From: an uncultured Lutibacter sp.
GTDB lineage: Bacteria; Bacteroidota; Bacteroidia; Flavobacteriales; Flavobacteriaceae
Reading direction: 5' to 3'
Assembly (NCBI RefSeq): GCF_947495725.1
Contig: NZ_CANLZZ010000005.1
Span: forward strand, 124,001-188,000
DNA: 64,000 bases
The notes under the pieces were generated by a model. That model did not search any database. It saw only the letters and a list, made by a program, of their open reading frames with translations, and was not told the origin of the DNA. A program made the position numbers and the translations under genes. This document shows, one piece after another, positions 7,812 through 17,348 of the stretch (positions are counted from its first letter, which is position 1; each line of letters begins with the position of its first letter).

Positions 7812-8813
7812 CTAAATCACATTCACTTCAATTTCTAACGAAATATGAAAGTTTTCTTTTATGGTTTTTTGAATAAGTGATGCCAATTCAAAAATTTCAT
7901 TACCAGTAGCATTTCCATAGTTTACCAAAACCAGTGCTTGATTTTCGTGAACACCATAATTTCCATAACGTTTTCCTTTAAAACCGCTTTGTTCAATTAG
8001 CCAACCAGCAGGTATTTTAATTTCTTTTTCAGAAACAACATAATGCGGTACTTTTGGAAATTTTGCAATTAATTGCTCGAAATTAGCTTTCGAAATAATG
8101 GGATTTTTAAAAAAACTACCACTATTTCCAATTTTCTTAGGATCTGGAAGTTTACTTTCTCTAATAGAAATTACGGCTTCGGAAATGTCTTTTAAACTAG
8201 GATTTTCAATATTTTTTAGAACATCTTTTATTGCTCCGTATGAAATATTAAGCTTATGAGCTATTTTAGTTAGTTTAAAAGTTACATTTAATATTATGTA
8301 TTTTCCTTTCAATTCGTTTTTAAAAACCGAATTTCTATATCCAAATTTACAATCTGTATTGGTAAAAGTTTTAATCTTTCCTGTTTCAATTTCAAGAGCT
8401 TCTAATTGATAAAATGTATCTTTTAATTCAACTCCATATGCTCCAATATTTTGAATAGGAGAAGTTCCAACATTACCAGGAATTAAAGATAAATTTTCTA
8501 GTCCTCCATAATTTTGATTTACACACCAAGTTACAAAATCGTGCCAATTTTCACCTGCTTCAGCTGTTACAAAAACATTATTTGTATTTTGATCGTTCAC
8601 AATAATTCCTTTTGTATTAATGTGTACCACCAATTTATCAATTGCTGAAGTAAGCAGCATATTACTTCCACCTCCAATAAGAAAAATATCTTTTTCCTTA
8701 GAAGTAATGGTTTTTAATTCTTCAAAAGAATTTACAGTTATAAAACGTTTAGCAATTACATCAATTCCAAACGTATTATAGTTTTTTAAAGATATGTTTT
8801 CTAAAGTATTCAA
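7812..8813 (-). CDS. murB: UDP-N-acetylenolpyruvoylglucosamine reductase
   Basis: FAD enzyme that reduces UDP-GlcNAc-enolpyruvate to UDP-MurNAc with NADPH in peptidoglycan synthesis. The 333-residue product has the FAD-binding LIGGGSNMLL (44-53), LIPGNVGTSPIQNIGAYG, the catalytic-serine segment GNSGSFFKNP and the C-terminal GWLIEQSGFKGKRYG with VHENQALVL. The start is TTG at 8813, giving MNTLENISLKNYNTFG, which matches the family N-terminus. The aminotransferase gene upstream ends at 8814 with no spacing, so the two are probably translated from one message. Confidence 0.95.
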   Translation of the reverse strand: MNTLENISLKNYNTFGIDVIAKRFITVNSFEELKTITSKEKDIFLIGGGSNMLLTSAIDKLVVHINTKGIIVNDQNTNNVFVTAEAGENWHDFVTWCVNQNYGGLENLSLIPGNVGTSPIQNIGAYGVELKDTFYQLEALEIETGKIKTFTNTDCKFGYRNSVFKNELKGKYIILNVTFKLTKIAHKLNISYGAIKDVLKNIENPSLKDISEAVISIRESKLPDPKKIGNSGSFFKNPIISKANFEQLIAKFPKVPHYVVSEKEIKIPAGWLIEQSGFKGKRYGNYGVHENQALVLVNYGNATGNEIFELASLIQKTIKENFHISLEIEVNVI

Positions 8814-10010
8814 TTATAAGGAATTATATTTTTCTAAACCTGCTTTTAATATTTTTACAGAGGTAATTATACTTTCTTTATTTAAAACATAAGCAATTCT
8901 AACTTGCTTGGTTCCATAACCTTTAGTGGAATAAAATCCAGCACCGGGAGCAACCATTATTGTTTGGTTGTTTAAGCTAAAATGCTCCAATAACCACTGC
9001 GCAAACTTATCTGTATCATCAACCGGTAATTCTACCACGCTATAAAATGCGCCTTTTGGAGAAGCAACTTTAATACCATCAATTTTATTTAACTCGCTAA
9101 TTAAAGTATCTCTTCTTTCTTTATATTCAACAATTACTTCATCAAAGTAAGATTGTGGTGTTTCCATTGCAGCCTCACTAGCAATATGTGCAAAGGTAGG
9201 CGGACTTAAACGTGCTTGCGCAAATTTTAATGCAGTTGAAATAACTTCTTTGTTTTTTGAAACCAAGCAACCAATTCGCGCTCCGCACATACTATATCGT
9301 TTAGATACAGAGTCAATTATAATTGCATTGTTTTCTAGTCCAAAATCATGAAGTACAGATTGATGAGGTTCATCGCTATCATAAATAAATTCGCGATATA
9401 CTTCATCTGCAATTAAAAATATATCATGTTTAATTACAATTTCTGCTAATTTTTGCATTTCTTCTTTCGAATATGAATACCCTGTTGGATTCCCCGGATT
9501 GCAAATTAAAATAGCTCTTGTTTTTGGAGTAATTAGTTTTTCAAAATCTGAAATTGAAGGTAACGCAAAATTGTCTTCAATATCAGAAATTATAGGAACA
9601 ATTTTTATATCAGCGGATGTTGAAAAAGCAATATAATTAGCATAAAAAGGTTCAGATATAATAATTTCATCACCGGGATCGGTTATACTTCCCAAAGCAA
9701 AAAGCAATGCTTCCGAACCTCCAATGGTAACTATAATGTCTTTTGCATCTACAAAAATGTTATTTCTATGGTAATAGGCTGCAATTTTATTTCTGTAAGA
9801 CTCAGAGCCTTCAGAACGACCATATTCTAATACTGAAATGTCGTTATTTTTAACCGCTTCTAAGGCCAAATTTGGAGTTTTTATGTCTGGTTGTCCAATG
9901 TTTAAATGGAAGACTTCTATTCCTTTTTTTACTGCAGCTTCTGCAAAAGGCACCAATTTTCTAATTGGTGAATCCGGCATATTTCTTCCTTTTTTTGATA
10001 CTGTTGGCAT
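8814..10010 (-). CDS. Class I/II pyridoxal-phosphate aminotransferase
   Basis: 398-residue fold-type I aminotransferase of the aspartate aminotransferase family; transfers an amino group between an amino acid and 2-oxoglutarate in the cytoplasm. The PLP lysine lies in DSVSKRYSMCGARIG, preceded by the NPGNPTGYSYS loop and VADEVYREF-type strand (IADEVYREF). The exact amino-acid substrate is not visible. ATG start. The gene leads an apparent two-gene unit with murB. Upstream on the minus strand are two TATTTTCG sequences, one base off the -7 consensus. Confidence 0.88.
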   Translation of the reverse strand: MPTVSKKGRNMPDSPIRKLVPFAEAAVKKGIEVFHLNIGQPDIKTPNLALEAVKNNDISVLEYGRSEGSESYRNKIAAYYHRNNIFVDAKDIIVTIGGSEALLFALGSITDPGDEIIISEPFYANYIAFSTSADIKIVPIISDIEDNFALPSISDFEKLITPKTRAILICNPGNPTGYSYSKEEMQKLAEIVIKHDIFLIADEVYREFIYDSDEPHQSVLHDFGLENNAIIIDSVSKRYSMCGARIGCLVSKNKEVISTALKFAQARLSPPTFAHIASEAAMETPQSYFDEVIVEYKERRDTLISELNKIDGIKVASPKGAFYSVVELPVDDTDKFAQWLLEHFSLNNQTIMVAPGAGFYSTKGYGTKQVRIAYVLNKESIITSVKILKAGLEKYNSL

Positions 10011-10152
10011 TTGTTTTTGATTAAAAATGGTTAATTACAAAATTGCGAAAATATTTCTTGATATATACCTTTTTTAGCGAAAATATAAAAGGTTAAATTT
10101 TTCACAAAAGTTATGTTATAATTGAAGCTTTTTGTAGCTTAACATCAAGTAA

Positions 10153-11517
10153 ATGAATTACATCTTGAAACATAAAACCAAACATATTTTATTAGGAGTT
10201 ATAGGTATGTTTGTATATTGTTTATCTACTGCGCAAGGTAATTTTGATTTTACAAATAACTTAAATAAGCAATCAATTTCATTTAAACTATTAAATAATT
10301 TAATTGTATTTCCAATTGAGGTAAATGGTGAGAAATTAAATTTTATTTTAGATTCGGGTGTTGGTGGCACAGTGCTTTTTAATCTAAATGCACGCGATTC
10401 CATTAAATTAAACAATGTTAAAAGAGTAAAATTACAAGGATTAGGAGGTGAAGAACCAATAAATGCAGCCGTATCAAGAGGAAATACATTCACTATCAAT
10501 TCTATTGAAAATACAAATGAATTGGTATATGTTATTGATAATGATAGTTTCGATTTATCGTCTAAATTAGGAATAACGGTTAATGGTATTATTGGTTATT
10601 CTTTATTAAAAAATTTAGAAGTTAAAATTAATTACAGCACCAAAAAAATCACTTTTTATAAAAAAGGAACTTTTGATTATTCAAAATGTAGAAAATGTGA
10701 AAGTTTTAACCTGGAATTTTATCAGCTTAAACCTTATATGAATATAGAAGCAAAACTATCTAGTGCAACACAAAAAGCTACACCAATAAAGGTGTTGGTT
10801 GATTCGGGTGGGAGTGATGCTATGTGGTTGTTTACAAACAGTCATCCAGATATTAAAGGGCCTGAAAAATATTTTCACGATTTTTTGGGTGAAGGATTAA
10901 GTGGCTCTATATATGGTAAAAAGTCAAAAATAAAATCGTTGGTTATTGGTAGCTTTGAAATGCATAACCCAACTGTTTCATACCCAGATTCTTTGTCTAT
11001 TGTTAATGCTCTTAAATATGCCGAAAGAAATGGTAGTTTAGGAGGTTCTATTTTAAGACGTTTTACAGTTATTTTCGATTATAATAGTGCCAAAATTACT
11101 TTAAAAAAAGGAGGCAATTTTAACAAGCCATTTAGGTATAATATGAGTGGAATTGAATTGGTTCACAATGGTAAAATATTGGTAAAAGAAAGAGATAAAA
11201 ACAAATCTTCATTTTCTTTTGAATCCTCAGCAAATTCCCCAAATGGAAATCGAGTTCATATTGATTATAATTATAAATTTACGTTTAAACCGTCTTATAA
11301 AATTTTTAAATTAGTACCCAATTCTCCAGCAGATAATGCGGGTTTAATGGTTGGTGATGTGGTTATAAAAATAAATGGAAAATATACGTTCGAAATGGAT
11401 TTAGATGAAATTATAGGAACCTATTTTCAAAAAGAAAATAAAAGAATTAATATGGTGGTAGAACGAAACGGACAAGATTTTGATTTCAATTTCACCTTAA
11501 AGGATATATTAAAATAA
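10153..11517 (+). CDS. Retropepsin-like aspartyl protease with C-terminal PDZ domain
   Basis: 454-residue exported protein: signal-type helix at residues about 12-28 (ending CLSTAQG), then two copies of an aspartyl-protease half, each with a D-S-G catalytic motif (ILDSGVGG near 66-73 and VLVDSGGSD near 215-223). A PDZ domain occupies about residues 370-454, including FKLVPNSPADNAGLMVGD. Such proteins are frequent in Bacteroidota; substrates are unknown. A four-residue C-x-x-C (CRKC, about 178-181) between the halves could form a disulfide. The gene is followed by a strong bidirectional terminator shared with the DUF1573 gene. Confidence 0.83.
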   Translation: MNYILKHKTKHILLGVIGMFVYCLSTAQGNFDFTNNLNKQSISFKLLNNLIVFPIEVNGEKLNFILDSGVGGTVLFNLNARDSIKLNNVKRVKLQGLGGEEPINAAVSRGNTFTINSIENTNELVYVIDNDSFDLSSKLGITVNGIIGYSLLKNLEVKINYSTKKITFYKKGTFDYSKCRKCESFNLEFYQLKPYMNIEAKLSSATQKATPIKVLVDSGGSDAMWLFTNSHPDIKGPEKYFHDFLGEGLSGSIYGKKSKIKSLVIGSFEMHNPTVSYPDSLSIVNALKYAERNGSLGGSILRRFTVIFDYNSAKITLKKGGNFNKPFRYNMSGIELVHNGKILVKERDKNKSSFSFESSANSPNGNRVHIDYNYKFTFKPSYKIFKLVPNSPADNAGLMVGDVVIKINGKYTFEMDLDEIIGTYFQKENKRINMVVERNGQDFDFNFTLKDILK

Positions 11518-11547
11518 AAAAGGATTTCGAAAACGAAATCCTTTTTT
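11516..11547. terminator. Bidirectional rho-independent terminator
   Basis: A perfect 14-bp stem, AAAAAAGGATTTCG paired with its complement, closes a four-base AAAA loop and is flanked by A and T runs on both sides. It lies between the converging protease and DUF1573 genes and can stop transcription from either direction. Confidence 0.9.
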
Positions 11548-11570
11548 ATTTTATTCTGTTGTTTAACTTC

Positions 11571-12020
11571 TTAGTTAGAAGAAACAGTTGGTTTTTCTTT
11601 AGCTACTAGAGTTTCTGGTTTTAAAACAATACCTTTAATTCTAATTCTTTTAACAGGCTCAGAAGCATTTGAATGAATAGTTAATGTTTTGTTGAAACCT
11701 CCAATTCTGTTAGTAGCATATTTAGCTTCAATTTCACCAGTTTTTCCAGGGAGAATAGGTTCTTTTGAATATTTAGGTACTGTACATCCACAACTAGATT
11801 GAACTTTAGTAATAGTTAACGGTGATTTTCCAACGTTCTTAAATTTAAAAACTCTTACTCCGTCTGCATTTTGTTCAATTTTACCATAATCAATAACATC
11901 AGTTTCAAATTCAAATGCTGGTGCATTTGGATCCGCTGTTGCTGCTGCTTGAGTAGTTTGTTGTGCATTCATTGAAAATGTCATCATTCCAATAAATAAA
12001 AGTGTCAATATTCTTTTCAT
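11571..12020 (-). CDS. DUF1573 exported protein
   Basis: 149-residue protein with a signal peptide (MKRILTLLFIGMMTFSMNAQ) followed by an alanine-rich linker and one DUF1573 domain, an immunoglobulin-like beta sandwich common in Bacteroidota. The typical core is present: IDYGKIEQNADG, FKFKNVGKSPLTI and the SSCGCTVP cysteine pair. Function of the family is unresolved; it is periplasmic or surface-exposed by its signal sequence. Monocistronic by position, between a terminator and the divergent valS. Confidence 0.88.
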   Translation of the reverse strand: MKRILTLLFIGMMTFSMNAQQTTQAAATADPNAPAFEFETDVIDYGKIEQNADGVRVFKFKNVGKSPLTITKVQSSCGCTVPKYSKEPILPGKTGEIEAKYATNRIGGFNKTLTIHSNASEPVKRIRIKGIVLKPETLVAKEKPTVSSN

Positions 12021-12095
12021 AATTTTAAATTTTAAAATGTAAAGTTAGTTATTTTTTTATGCTTTCAAAATATTTTATGTTAATGCTTATAATTG

Positions 12096-12103
12096 TACAT
12101 TTG
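12096..12103 (+). promoter_or_regulatory. Bacteroidota -7 box for valS
   Basis: TACATTTG fits TAnnTTTG and lies 29 bp before the valS ATG in the gap to the divergent DUF1573 gene. The start point would fall near 12110. A matching -33 TTG is not evident. Confidence 0.5.
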
Positions 12104-12132
12104 CAAACTGTATTACAAATATTAGACCAAAA

Positions 12133-14760
12133 ATGAGTTTAGCAACAAAATATAATCCACAGGAAGTAGAAAATAAGTGGTATGATTACTGGATGAAAAA
12201 TAATTATTTTCATTCAACTCCAAATGAAAAAGAGCCTTATACCATTGTAATTCCACCTCCTAATGTAACAGGTGTATTGCATATGGGACATATGCTAAAT
12301 AACACTATTCAAGATGTGTTAATTAGACGTGCACGTTTAAAAGGTAAAAATGCTTGTTGGGTTCCTGGAACTGATCACGCTTCAATTGCTACCGAAGCAA
12401 AAGTAGTTGCTAAATTAAAAGAACAAGGAATTAATAAGTCCGATTTAACACGCGATGAGTTTTTAAAACACGCTTGGGATTGGACCGATGAACATGGAGG
12501 TATAATTTTAGAACAACTTAAAAAGCTTGGAGCATCTTGTGATTGGGAACGTACAAAGTTTACAATGGACAATGAGTTGAGCGAAGCTGTAACTAAAGTA
12601 TTTATAGATTTATACAATAAAGGGTTGATTTACCGTGGTTATAGAATGGTAAACTGGGATCCTGAAGCAAAAACTACACTGTCTGATGAAGAAGTTATTT
12701 TTGAAGAAAAACAAGGAAACCTTTACTACGTAAATTATAAAATTGAAGGAAGCGATGATGTGTTAACTATTGCAACTACACGTCCTGAAACAATTTTGGG
12801 TGATACAGCAATATGTATCAATCCTAACGACGAACGTTTTACTCATTTAAAAGGTAAAAAAGCAATTGTACCAATTGTAAATCGCGTTATTCCTATTATT
12901 GAAGATGAATATGTAGATGTAGAATTTGGTACAGGATGTTTAAAAGTAACACCTGCACACGATCAAAACGATAAAGTTTTAGGTGAAAAACACAATTTAG
13001 AAGTAATCGATATTTTTAATGACGATGCTTCTTTGAATTCTTTTGGTTTGCATTATGAAGGAAAAGACCGTTTTGTTGTTCAAAAAGAAATTACAAAAGA
13101 ACTTAAAGAATTAGGTTGTTTGGTAAAAGTTGAACAACATTTACATAAAGTTGGTACTTCAGAAAGAACTAAAGCTGTAATTGAACCAAAAATTTCGGCT
13201 CAATGGTTCTTAAAAATGGATACTATTGTAAAACCAGCTTTAAAAGCGGTGTTGGAAGATGAAGAAATAAAATTTTTCCCAAAGCATTACAATAGCACTT
13301 ACAGTCACTGGTTAGAAAACATTAGAGATTGGAATATATCTCGTCAATTATGGTGGGGACACCAAATACCAGCGTTTTTCTACGGAGATGGAGTAAACGA
13401 TTTTGTAATTGCCGAAACCATTGAAGAAGCAGCTAAAATTGCTTCAGAAAAAGTAGGGAAGGAGTTTAAAGCAGAGGATTTAACTCAAGATCCAGATGCT
13501 TTAGATACTTGGTTCTCTTCTTGGTTATGGCCAATTTCTGTTTTTGACGGAATTAGAAAACCAAATAATGAAGAAATAGAATACTATTATCCAACAAACG
13601 ACTTAGTTACAGGTCCAGATATTATTTTCTTCTGGGTAGCTCGTATGATTTTTGCAGGATATGAATTTAGAAATGAAAAACCTTTTTCTAATGTATATTT
13701 TACGGGAATTGTACGTGATGGAAAAGGAAGAAAAATGTCTAAATCGTTAGGGAATTCACCTGATCCAATTGGATTGATTGAAAAATATGGAGCTGACGGT
13801 GTTCGTGTTGGAATGCTATTGTGTTCGGCTGCAGGTAACGATTTATTATTTGATGAAGAATTATGTGCTCAGGGACGTAATTTCTCTAATAAAATATGGA
13901 ATTCATTCCGTTTAATTAAAGGATGGGAAGTTTCAGAAGATTTAGAACAACCAAAATCTGCAAAAATTGCTATTGATTGGTATCAAGCTAAATTTCAGCA
14001 AACATTAATAGATTTAGAAAAATCTTTCGACCAATACCGAATAAGTGAAGCTTTAATGAGTATTTACAAATTAGTTTGGGACGATTTTTCTTCTTGGTTC
14101 TTAGAAATGGTAAAACCAGGTTATCAACAACCAATGGATGCGGTAACCTATAAAGCGGTTATTTCATTTTTAGAAGATAACTTAAAAGTTTTACATCCTT
14201 TTATGCCTTTCTTAACAGAAGAAATTTGGCAAAACATTTCAGAAAGAACAGCAGATGAAGCGTTAATTATTGCTGAATATCCTAAAACTGTTAAAGTAAA
14301 TGAAAGTTTAATTGAAGGATTTAAAATTGCTTCCGAAGTAATTTCTGGAATTAGAACCATTAGAAAAGACAAAAACATTTCTTTTAAAGAGCAAATTGAG
14401 TTTTCAGTATTAAATAATGATAATGTTTCTGATGATTTTGATGCTGTTATTGAAAAATTAGGTAACTTGTCATCACTTAATTATGTTTCGGAAAAGGTTG
14501 ATGGAGCGTTGAGTTTTAGAGTAAAATCTAATGAGTATTTTATTCCAATGGGTGATGCTATTGATGTTGAAGCTGAAAAAGCAAAGCTAGAAGAAGAATT
14601 AAAATACAACGAAGGCTTTTTAAAATCTGTACAAAAGAAATTAAGTAATGAGCGTTTTGTAAACAATGCACCAGAACAAGTAATTGCAATGGAACGTAAG
14701 AAAGAAGCAGACGCATTATCAAAAATTGAAACAATAAAAGCTAGTTTAAGTAGCTTATAA
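12133..14760 (+). CDS. valS: Valyl-tRNA synthetase
   Basis: Class Ia synthetase of 875 residues that charges tRNA-Val and edits mis-activated threonine. The HIGH signature appears as HMGHM (residues 50-54, after PPPNVTGVL) and the KMSKS loop as [10 protein letters not shown] near residue 534. The editing domain (about 190-330) contains [12 protein letters not shown] and TPAHDQND. The C-terminal part has the anticodon-binding domain (about 610-740) and a coiled-coil arm (about 810-875) typical of ValRS. Full length for the family; ATG start; followed by a terminator. Confidence 0.97.
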   Translation: MSLATKYNPQEVENKWYDYWMKNNYFHSTPNEKEPYTIVIPPPNVTGVLHMGHMLNNTIQDVLIRRARLKGKNACWVPGTDHASIATEAKVVAKLKEQGINKSDLTRDEFLKHAWDWTDEHGGIILEQLKKLGASCDWERTKFTMDNELSEAVTKVFIDLYNKGLIYRGYRMVNWDPEAKTTLSDEEVIFEEKQGNLYYVNYKIEGSDDVLTIATTRPETILGDTAICINPNDERFTHLKGKKAIVPIVNRVIPIIEDEYVDVEFGTGCLKVTPAHDQNDKVLGEKHNLEVIDIFNDDASLNSFGLHYEGKDRFVVQKEITKELKELGCLVKVEQHLHKVGTSERTKAVIEPKISAQWFLKMDTIVKPALKAVLEDEEIKFFPKHYNSTYSHWLENIRDWNISRQLWWGHQIPAFFYGDGVNDFVIAETIEEAAKIASEKVGKEFKAEDLTQDPDALDTWFSSWLWPISVFDGIRKPNNEEIEYYYPTNDLVTGPDIIFFWVARMIFAGYEFRNEKPFSNVYFTGIVRDGKGRKMSKSLGNSPDPIGLIEKYGADGVRVGMLLCSAAGNDLLFDEELCAQGRNFSNKIWNSFRLIKGWEVSEDLEQPKSAKIAIDWYQAKFQQTLIDLEKSFDQYRISEALMSIYKLVWDDFSSWFLEMVKPGYQQPMDAVTYKAVISFLEDNLKVLHPFMPFLTEEIWQNISERTADEALIIAEYPKTVKVNESLIEGFKIASEVISGIRTIRKDKNISFKEQIEFSVLNNDNVSDDFDAVIEKLGNLSSLNYVSEKVDGALSFRVKSNEYFIPMGDAIDVEAEKAKLEEELKYNEGFLKSVQKKLSNERFVNNAPEQVIAMERKKEADALSKIETIKASLSSL

Positions 14761-14799
14761 AAAACGATGCACAAGCTATGGCTGGCGAATGCATAATAG

Positions 14800-14832
14800 A
14801 AAAGGGATTCCATTTATGGAGTCCCTTTTTGC
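14800..14832 (+). terminator. Rho-independent terminator after valS
   Basis: AAAGGGATTCCA pairs with TGGAGTCCCTTT (one G-T pair) around a TTTA loop, followed by a T-run. It stands 40 bp after the valS stop. Confidence 0.8.
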
Positions 14833-14847
14833 TTTTATTATGAAACA

Positions 14848-15012
14848 GATTGTCATTTTAAATGAAGTGTAACGAAATGCAGCATCCTCTAAAGTGGAAG
14901 TTGCTGAAACAAGTTCAGCATGACGAAATGTAAAATGTCATTCTGAATGGAGTGTAACGAAATGAAGAATCTTTAAGTACTGTGAGATTCTTCGCTATTG
15001 CTCAGAATGATA
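14848..15012. repeat. Dispersed intergenic repeat, two partial copies
   Basis: Between valS and ftcD. The phrase AGTGTAACGAAATG occurs twice (near 14866 and 14950), each time after a TCATT start. The second copy pairs with a downstream inverted arm: GAAGAATC near 14963 with GATTCTTC near 14983, and TCATTCTGA near 14938 with TCAGAATGA near 15002. AAGTTCAGCATGACG near 14912 belongs to the same class as the inner part of the element at 1962-2101. No reading frame here looks coding. Confidence 0.7.
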
Positions 15013-15020
15013 GGTTATTT

Positions 15021-16709
15021 TTACATTTTACTATCTATAAATGCTATAACTTCGTTTTCAATTGCCAATGCCTTCTCATAAATAGTTTTAGCCCTCTTCA
15101 TAATAGCTTCGGCAAAAACACGATCTTTTATATCTTTAGCATTGATTCGAACGTTAAAATACGCACCTGTAACTGCAGTTTTTGCACAAAGAACACCTAC
15201 TGCAGCATCAGACAACGAACTTTGTAATCCATCTTTTAACATTGCCTGCATTACTTCCATAGAATTATAAGCAGTTTCCATTACTTGAAACGGTATTTCG
15301 GTAGCGTATTTTGTAGCATCTTCAATTGCTTGAGATCTTAAATTTTTTTCTTCAGAAGTGCCTTTTGGCATTCTAAATCCATCAATAATTTTATTAAAAG
15401 CATTGGTATCTTCATCTACCAAAAACAATAATTTATTTTTATATGCTTGTCCTTTTTCGGCCCAATCAGAATAAAACTCCCATTTATCATCCCAACCAGC
15501 TTTGTGTGCCGAAAGGTTTGCTACCATAGTTCCTAAAGAAACACCCAAAGCACCAACATATGCCGAAATTGAACCACCACCAGGAGCCATTGATTCTCCT
15601 GCAGTCTCTTCTGCAAAATCTTTAACTGTAAAGTCAATTAGCTTTTTAGAGGTGTCTTCTAATAGATATTCAATAATTTTTTCTTTTGGATTAAATGGCT
15701 TTAAATCGTCTAAACCAAGTGATTTTACCGCAATTTTAATCTTTTCTTCTTCTGAAATTCCTAAGGATCGCTGTTGTTTTCGTAAAAAATAATCGCCAGC
15801 ATCTAACATCGCTTTTAATGGAATTAATCCAATAAGTTCAGAACCTGTAACCCGTAACCCTCTTTTAGTTGCTGCTTTCACGGTTTCGTCAAAAGCCACA
15901 TGCATAGAAGTAATATTGATATTTGTTAAATTATATGAAATTTGCGCAATTCCATATTCTTCTATGTACCAACCAATTCCTTTCACGGCTTTTAATTTTC
16001 CTGGAACACGAACAGGGTCACCATTTTTATCTAGTACTTTTTTACCCGAAACACCATTTTCATATTTTACTCTTCCAGCTTCGCGAATATCAAAAGCAAT
16101 GGCATTGGCTCTTCTGGTTGAAGTTGTATTTAAATTAACATTATAGGCAATTAAAAAATCACGTGCAGAAATAGCAACAGCTCCTGATTTTACTACTGAA
16201 TTATTAAATGCTGCGGGACCAAAATCTGGTTTCCAATCGGGATTCACTAGTTTTTCTTTTAAGCCTTCATATTCACCAGAACGACAACTAGCCAAATTTT
16301 TACGCTTAGGTTCTTTGGCTGCATTTTCATAAAAGTACCCAGGAATACCTAATTCTTTACCTACACGTTCACCTAATTTATGAGCGTAAACTGCTGCTTC
16401 ATCTAAGGAAATATTTGAAATAGGAACCAAAGGGCAAACATCGGTTGCGCCAAAACGAGGATGCTCACCTGTATGTTTACTCATATCAATTAATTCAGCA
16501 GCTTTTTTAATCAATCTAAAAGCTGCTTCAATAACATTATCAGGTTCTCCAACAAAAGTTATTACGGTTCTATTGGTAGCTTTACCAGGATCTATATCTA
16601 GTAATTTTACACCATCAACAGTTTCAACAACGGCTGCTATTGCGTTAATTTTGGCTGTATCACGACCTTCACTAATGTTAGGAACGCATTCTATTAATTG
16701 CTTGTTCAT
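15021..16709 (-). CDS. ftcD: Fused glutamate formimidoyltransferase / formimidoyltetrahydrofolate cyclodeaminase
   Basis: Bifunctional enzyme at the end of histidine breakdown: moves the formimino group from formiminoglutamate to tetrahydrofolate and then deaminates it to methenyl-THF. The N-terminal half (about 1-300) has LIECVPNISEGRD and the histidine-rich HTGEHPRFGATDVCPLVPIS; the C-terminal half (about 345-560) is an FTCD_C domain with AGESMAPGGGSISAY. From the ATG at 16709 the product is 562 residues. A longer frame to TTG at 16733 is possible, but that TTG is the end of a -7 promoter box. No other hut genes are seen in the window. Confidence 0.92.
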   Translation of the reverse strand: MNKQLIECVPNISEGRDTAKINAIAAVVETVDGVKLLDIDPGKATNRTVITFVGEPDNVIEAAFRLIKKAAELIDMSKHTGEHPRFGATDVCPLVPISNISLDEAAVYAHKLGERVGKELGIPGYFYENAAKEPKRKNLASCRSGEYEGLKEKLVNPDWKPDFGPAAFNNSVVKSGAVAISARDFLIAYNVNLNTTSTRRANAIAFDIREAGRVKYENGVSGKKVLDKNGDPVRVPGKLKAVKGIGWYIEEYGIAQISYNLTNINITSMHVAFDETVKAATKRGLRVTGSELIGLIPLKAMLDAGDYFLRKQQRSLGISEEEKIKIAVKSLGLDDLKPFNPKEKIIEYLLEDTSKKLIDFTVKDFAEETAGESMAPGGGSISAYVGALGVSLGTMVANLSAHKAGWDDKWEFYSDWAEKGQAYKNKLLFLVDEDTNAFNKIIDGFRMPKGTSEEKNLRSQAIEDATKYATEIPFQVMETAYNSMEVMQAMLKDGLQSSLSDAAVGVLCAKTAVTGAYFNVRINAKDIKDRVFAEAIMKRAKTIYEKALAIENEVIAFIDSKM

Positions 16710-16730
16710 TTTAATTATTATTTGGTTATT

Positions 16731-16738
16731 CAAATTTA
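16731..16738 (-). promoter_or_regulatory. Bacteroidota -7 box for ftcD
   Basis: On the minus strand these bases read TAAATTTG, matching TAnnTTTG, 21 bp before the ATG at 16709. The box overlaps the TTG at 16733 that would otherwise extend the reading frame, which favours the ATG as the start. Confidence 0.5.
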
Positions 16739-16874
16739 GGTAGATAATTTGGTAGTTGGTAGTACTATTTTAAAATAATTGAATAATATATTAGCTGATA
16801 CCTATTTTGAATCTATTTAAGAGTTCTTCGAACTGACGGAATAGGTTTGAAACTGTCATATCGAATAAAACATG

Positions 16875-16982
16875 AGTTCTCGATACAGTTTTAAAAAAAA
16901 CTAGGGTTCTTATTAAAACCACTCGAACTGACGAATTAAGGCTGCGTCACATCGAGTGATTTTCGGAGAAAATCGTATCGAG
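16875..16982. repeat. Palindromic repeat, family B, copy 1
   Basis: A 108-bp nested inverted repeat. Outer arms are CTCGATAC near 16879 and GTATCGAG near 16975; inner arms are CACTCGAACTGACG (16919-16932) and GCGTCACATCGAGTG (16944-16958). The same layout is seen in copy 2 and in the long units of the array at 45.2-46.2 kb. Confidence 0.85.
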
Positions 16983-17142
16983 ATGTGCTAATCTGTTCTT
17001 ATTCAAGAAATCTTCGATTTTATAGTTTTAACTTTTATAAATCAAAAGAAAAACAATTAAAAAAGTGATCTAGAGTAAAAAAAGAAGCTTTAATTAATAA
17101 TGAATATGATAGTTTAATTAATTTAGCAAAATAGAAGTTCTG

Positions 17143-17250
17143 GTTCTCGATACAATTTTAACAAGAACTAGGGTCCTTATTAAAACCACTCGAACTGACG
17201 AATTAGGGCTGCGTCACATCGAGTGATTTTTAGTAGAAAATTGTATCGAG
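17143..17250. repeat. Palindromic repeat, family B, copy 2
   Basis: Direct copy of the element at 16875-16982, again 108 bp, with only scattered differences. Here the outer arms are longer: CTCGATACAATTTT pairs with AAAATTGTATCGAG exactly. The inner CACTCGAACTGACG and GCGTCACATCGAGTG arms are identical to copy 1. Confidence 0.85.
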
Positions 17251-17348
17251 ATGGGTTTGTGTGTGCCAAATGTGCTGTGCTAGGCGAGCTGAAACGTATT
17301 TCACCAGTCCCGGTTCTAATTATAATTTAAAAAATAAAGAATAATCAT

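Larger units (their letters stand above)
16734..17348. other. Gene-free region with two palindromic repeat copies
   Basis: About 615 bp between the divergent ftcD and epimerase genes, marking the left edge of the polysaccharide locus. No reading frame here looks like a gene. It holds two near-identical palindromic elements (16875-16982 and 17143-17250, listed separately); the 160 bp between them is AT-rich and unremarkable. A further half-element with TCGAACTGACGG lies near 16828-16840. Confidence 0.8.

Noticed and set aside
15502-16146. Plus-strand frames of 70-96 codons opposite ftcD
   Set aside because: They lie entirely inside a full-length conserved enzyme gene on the other strand and show no recognisable domain.
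16710-16733. TTG at 16733 as start of ftcD
   Set aside because: It overlaps the -7 box TAAATTTG; the ATG at 16709 gives the expected MNKQLIECVPN start.
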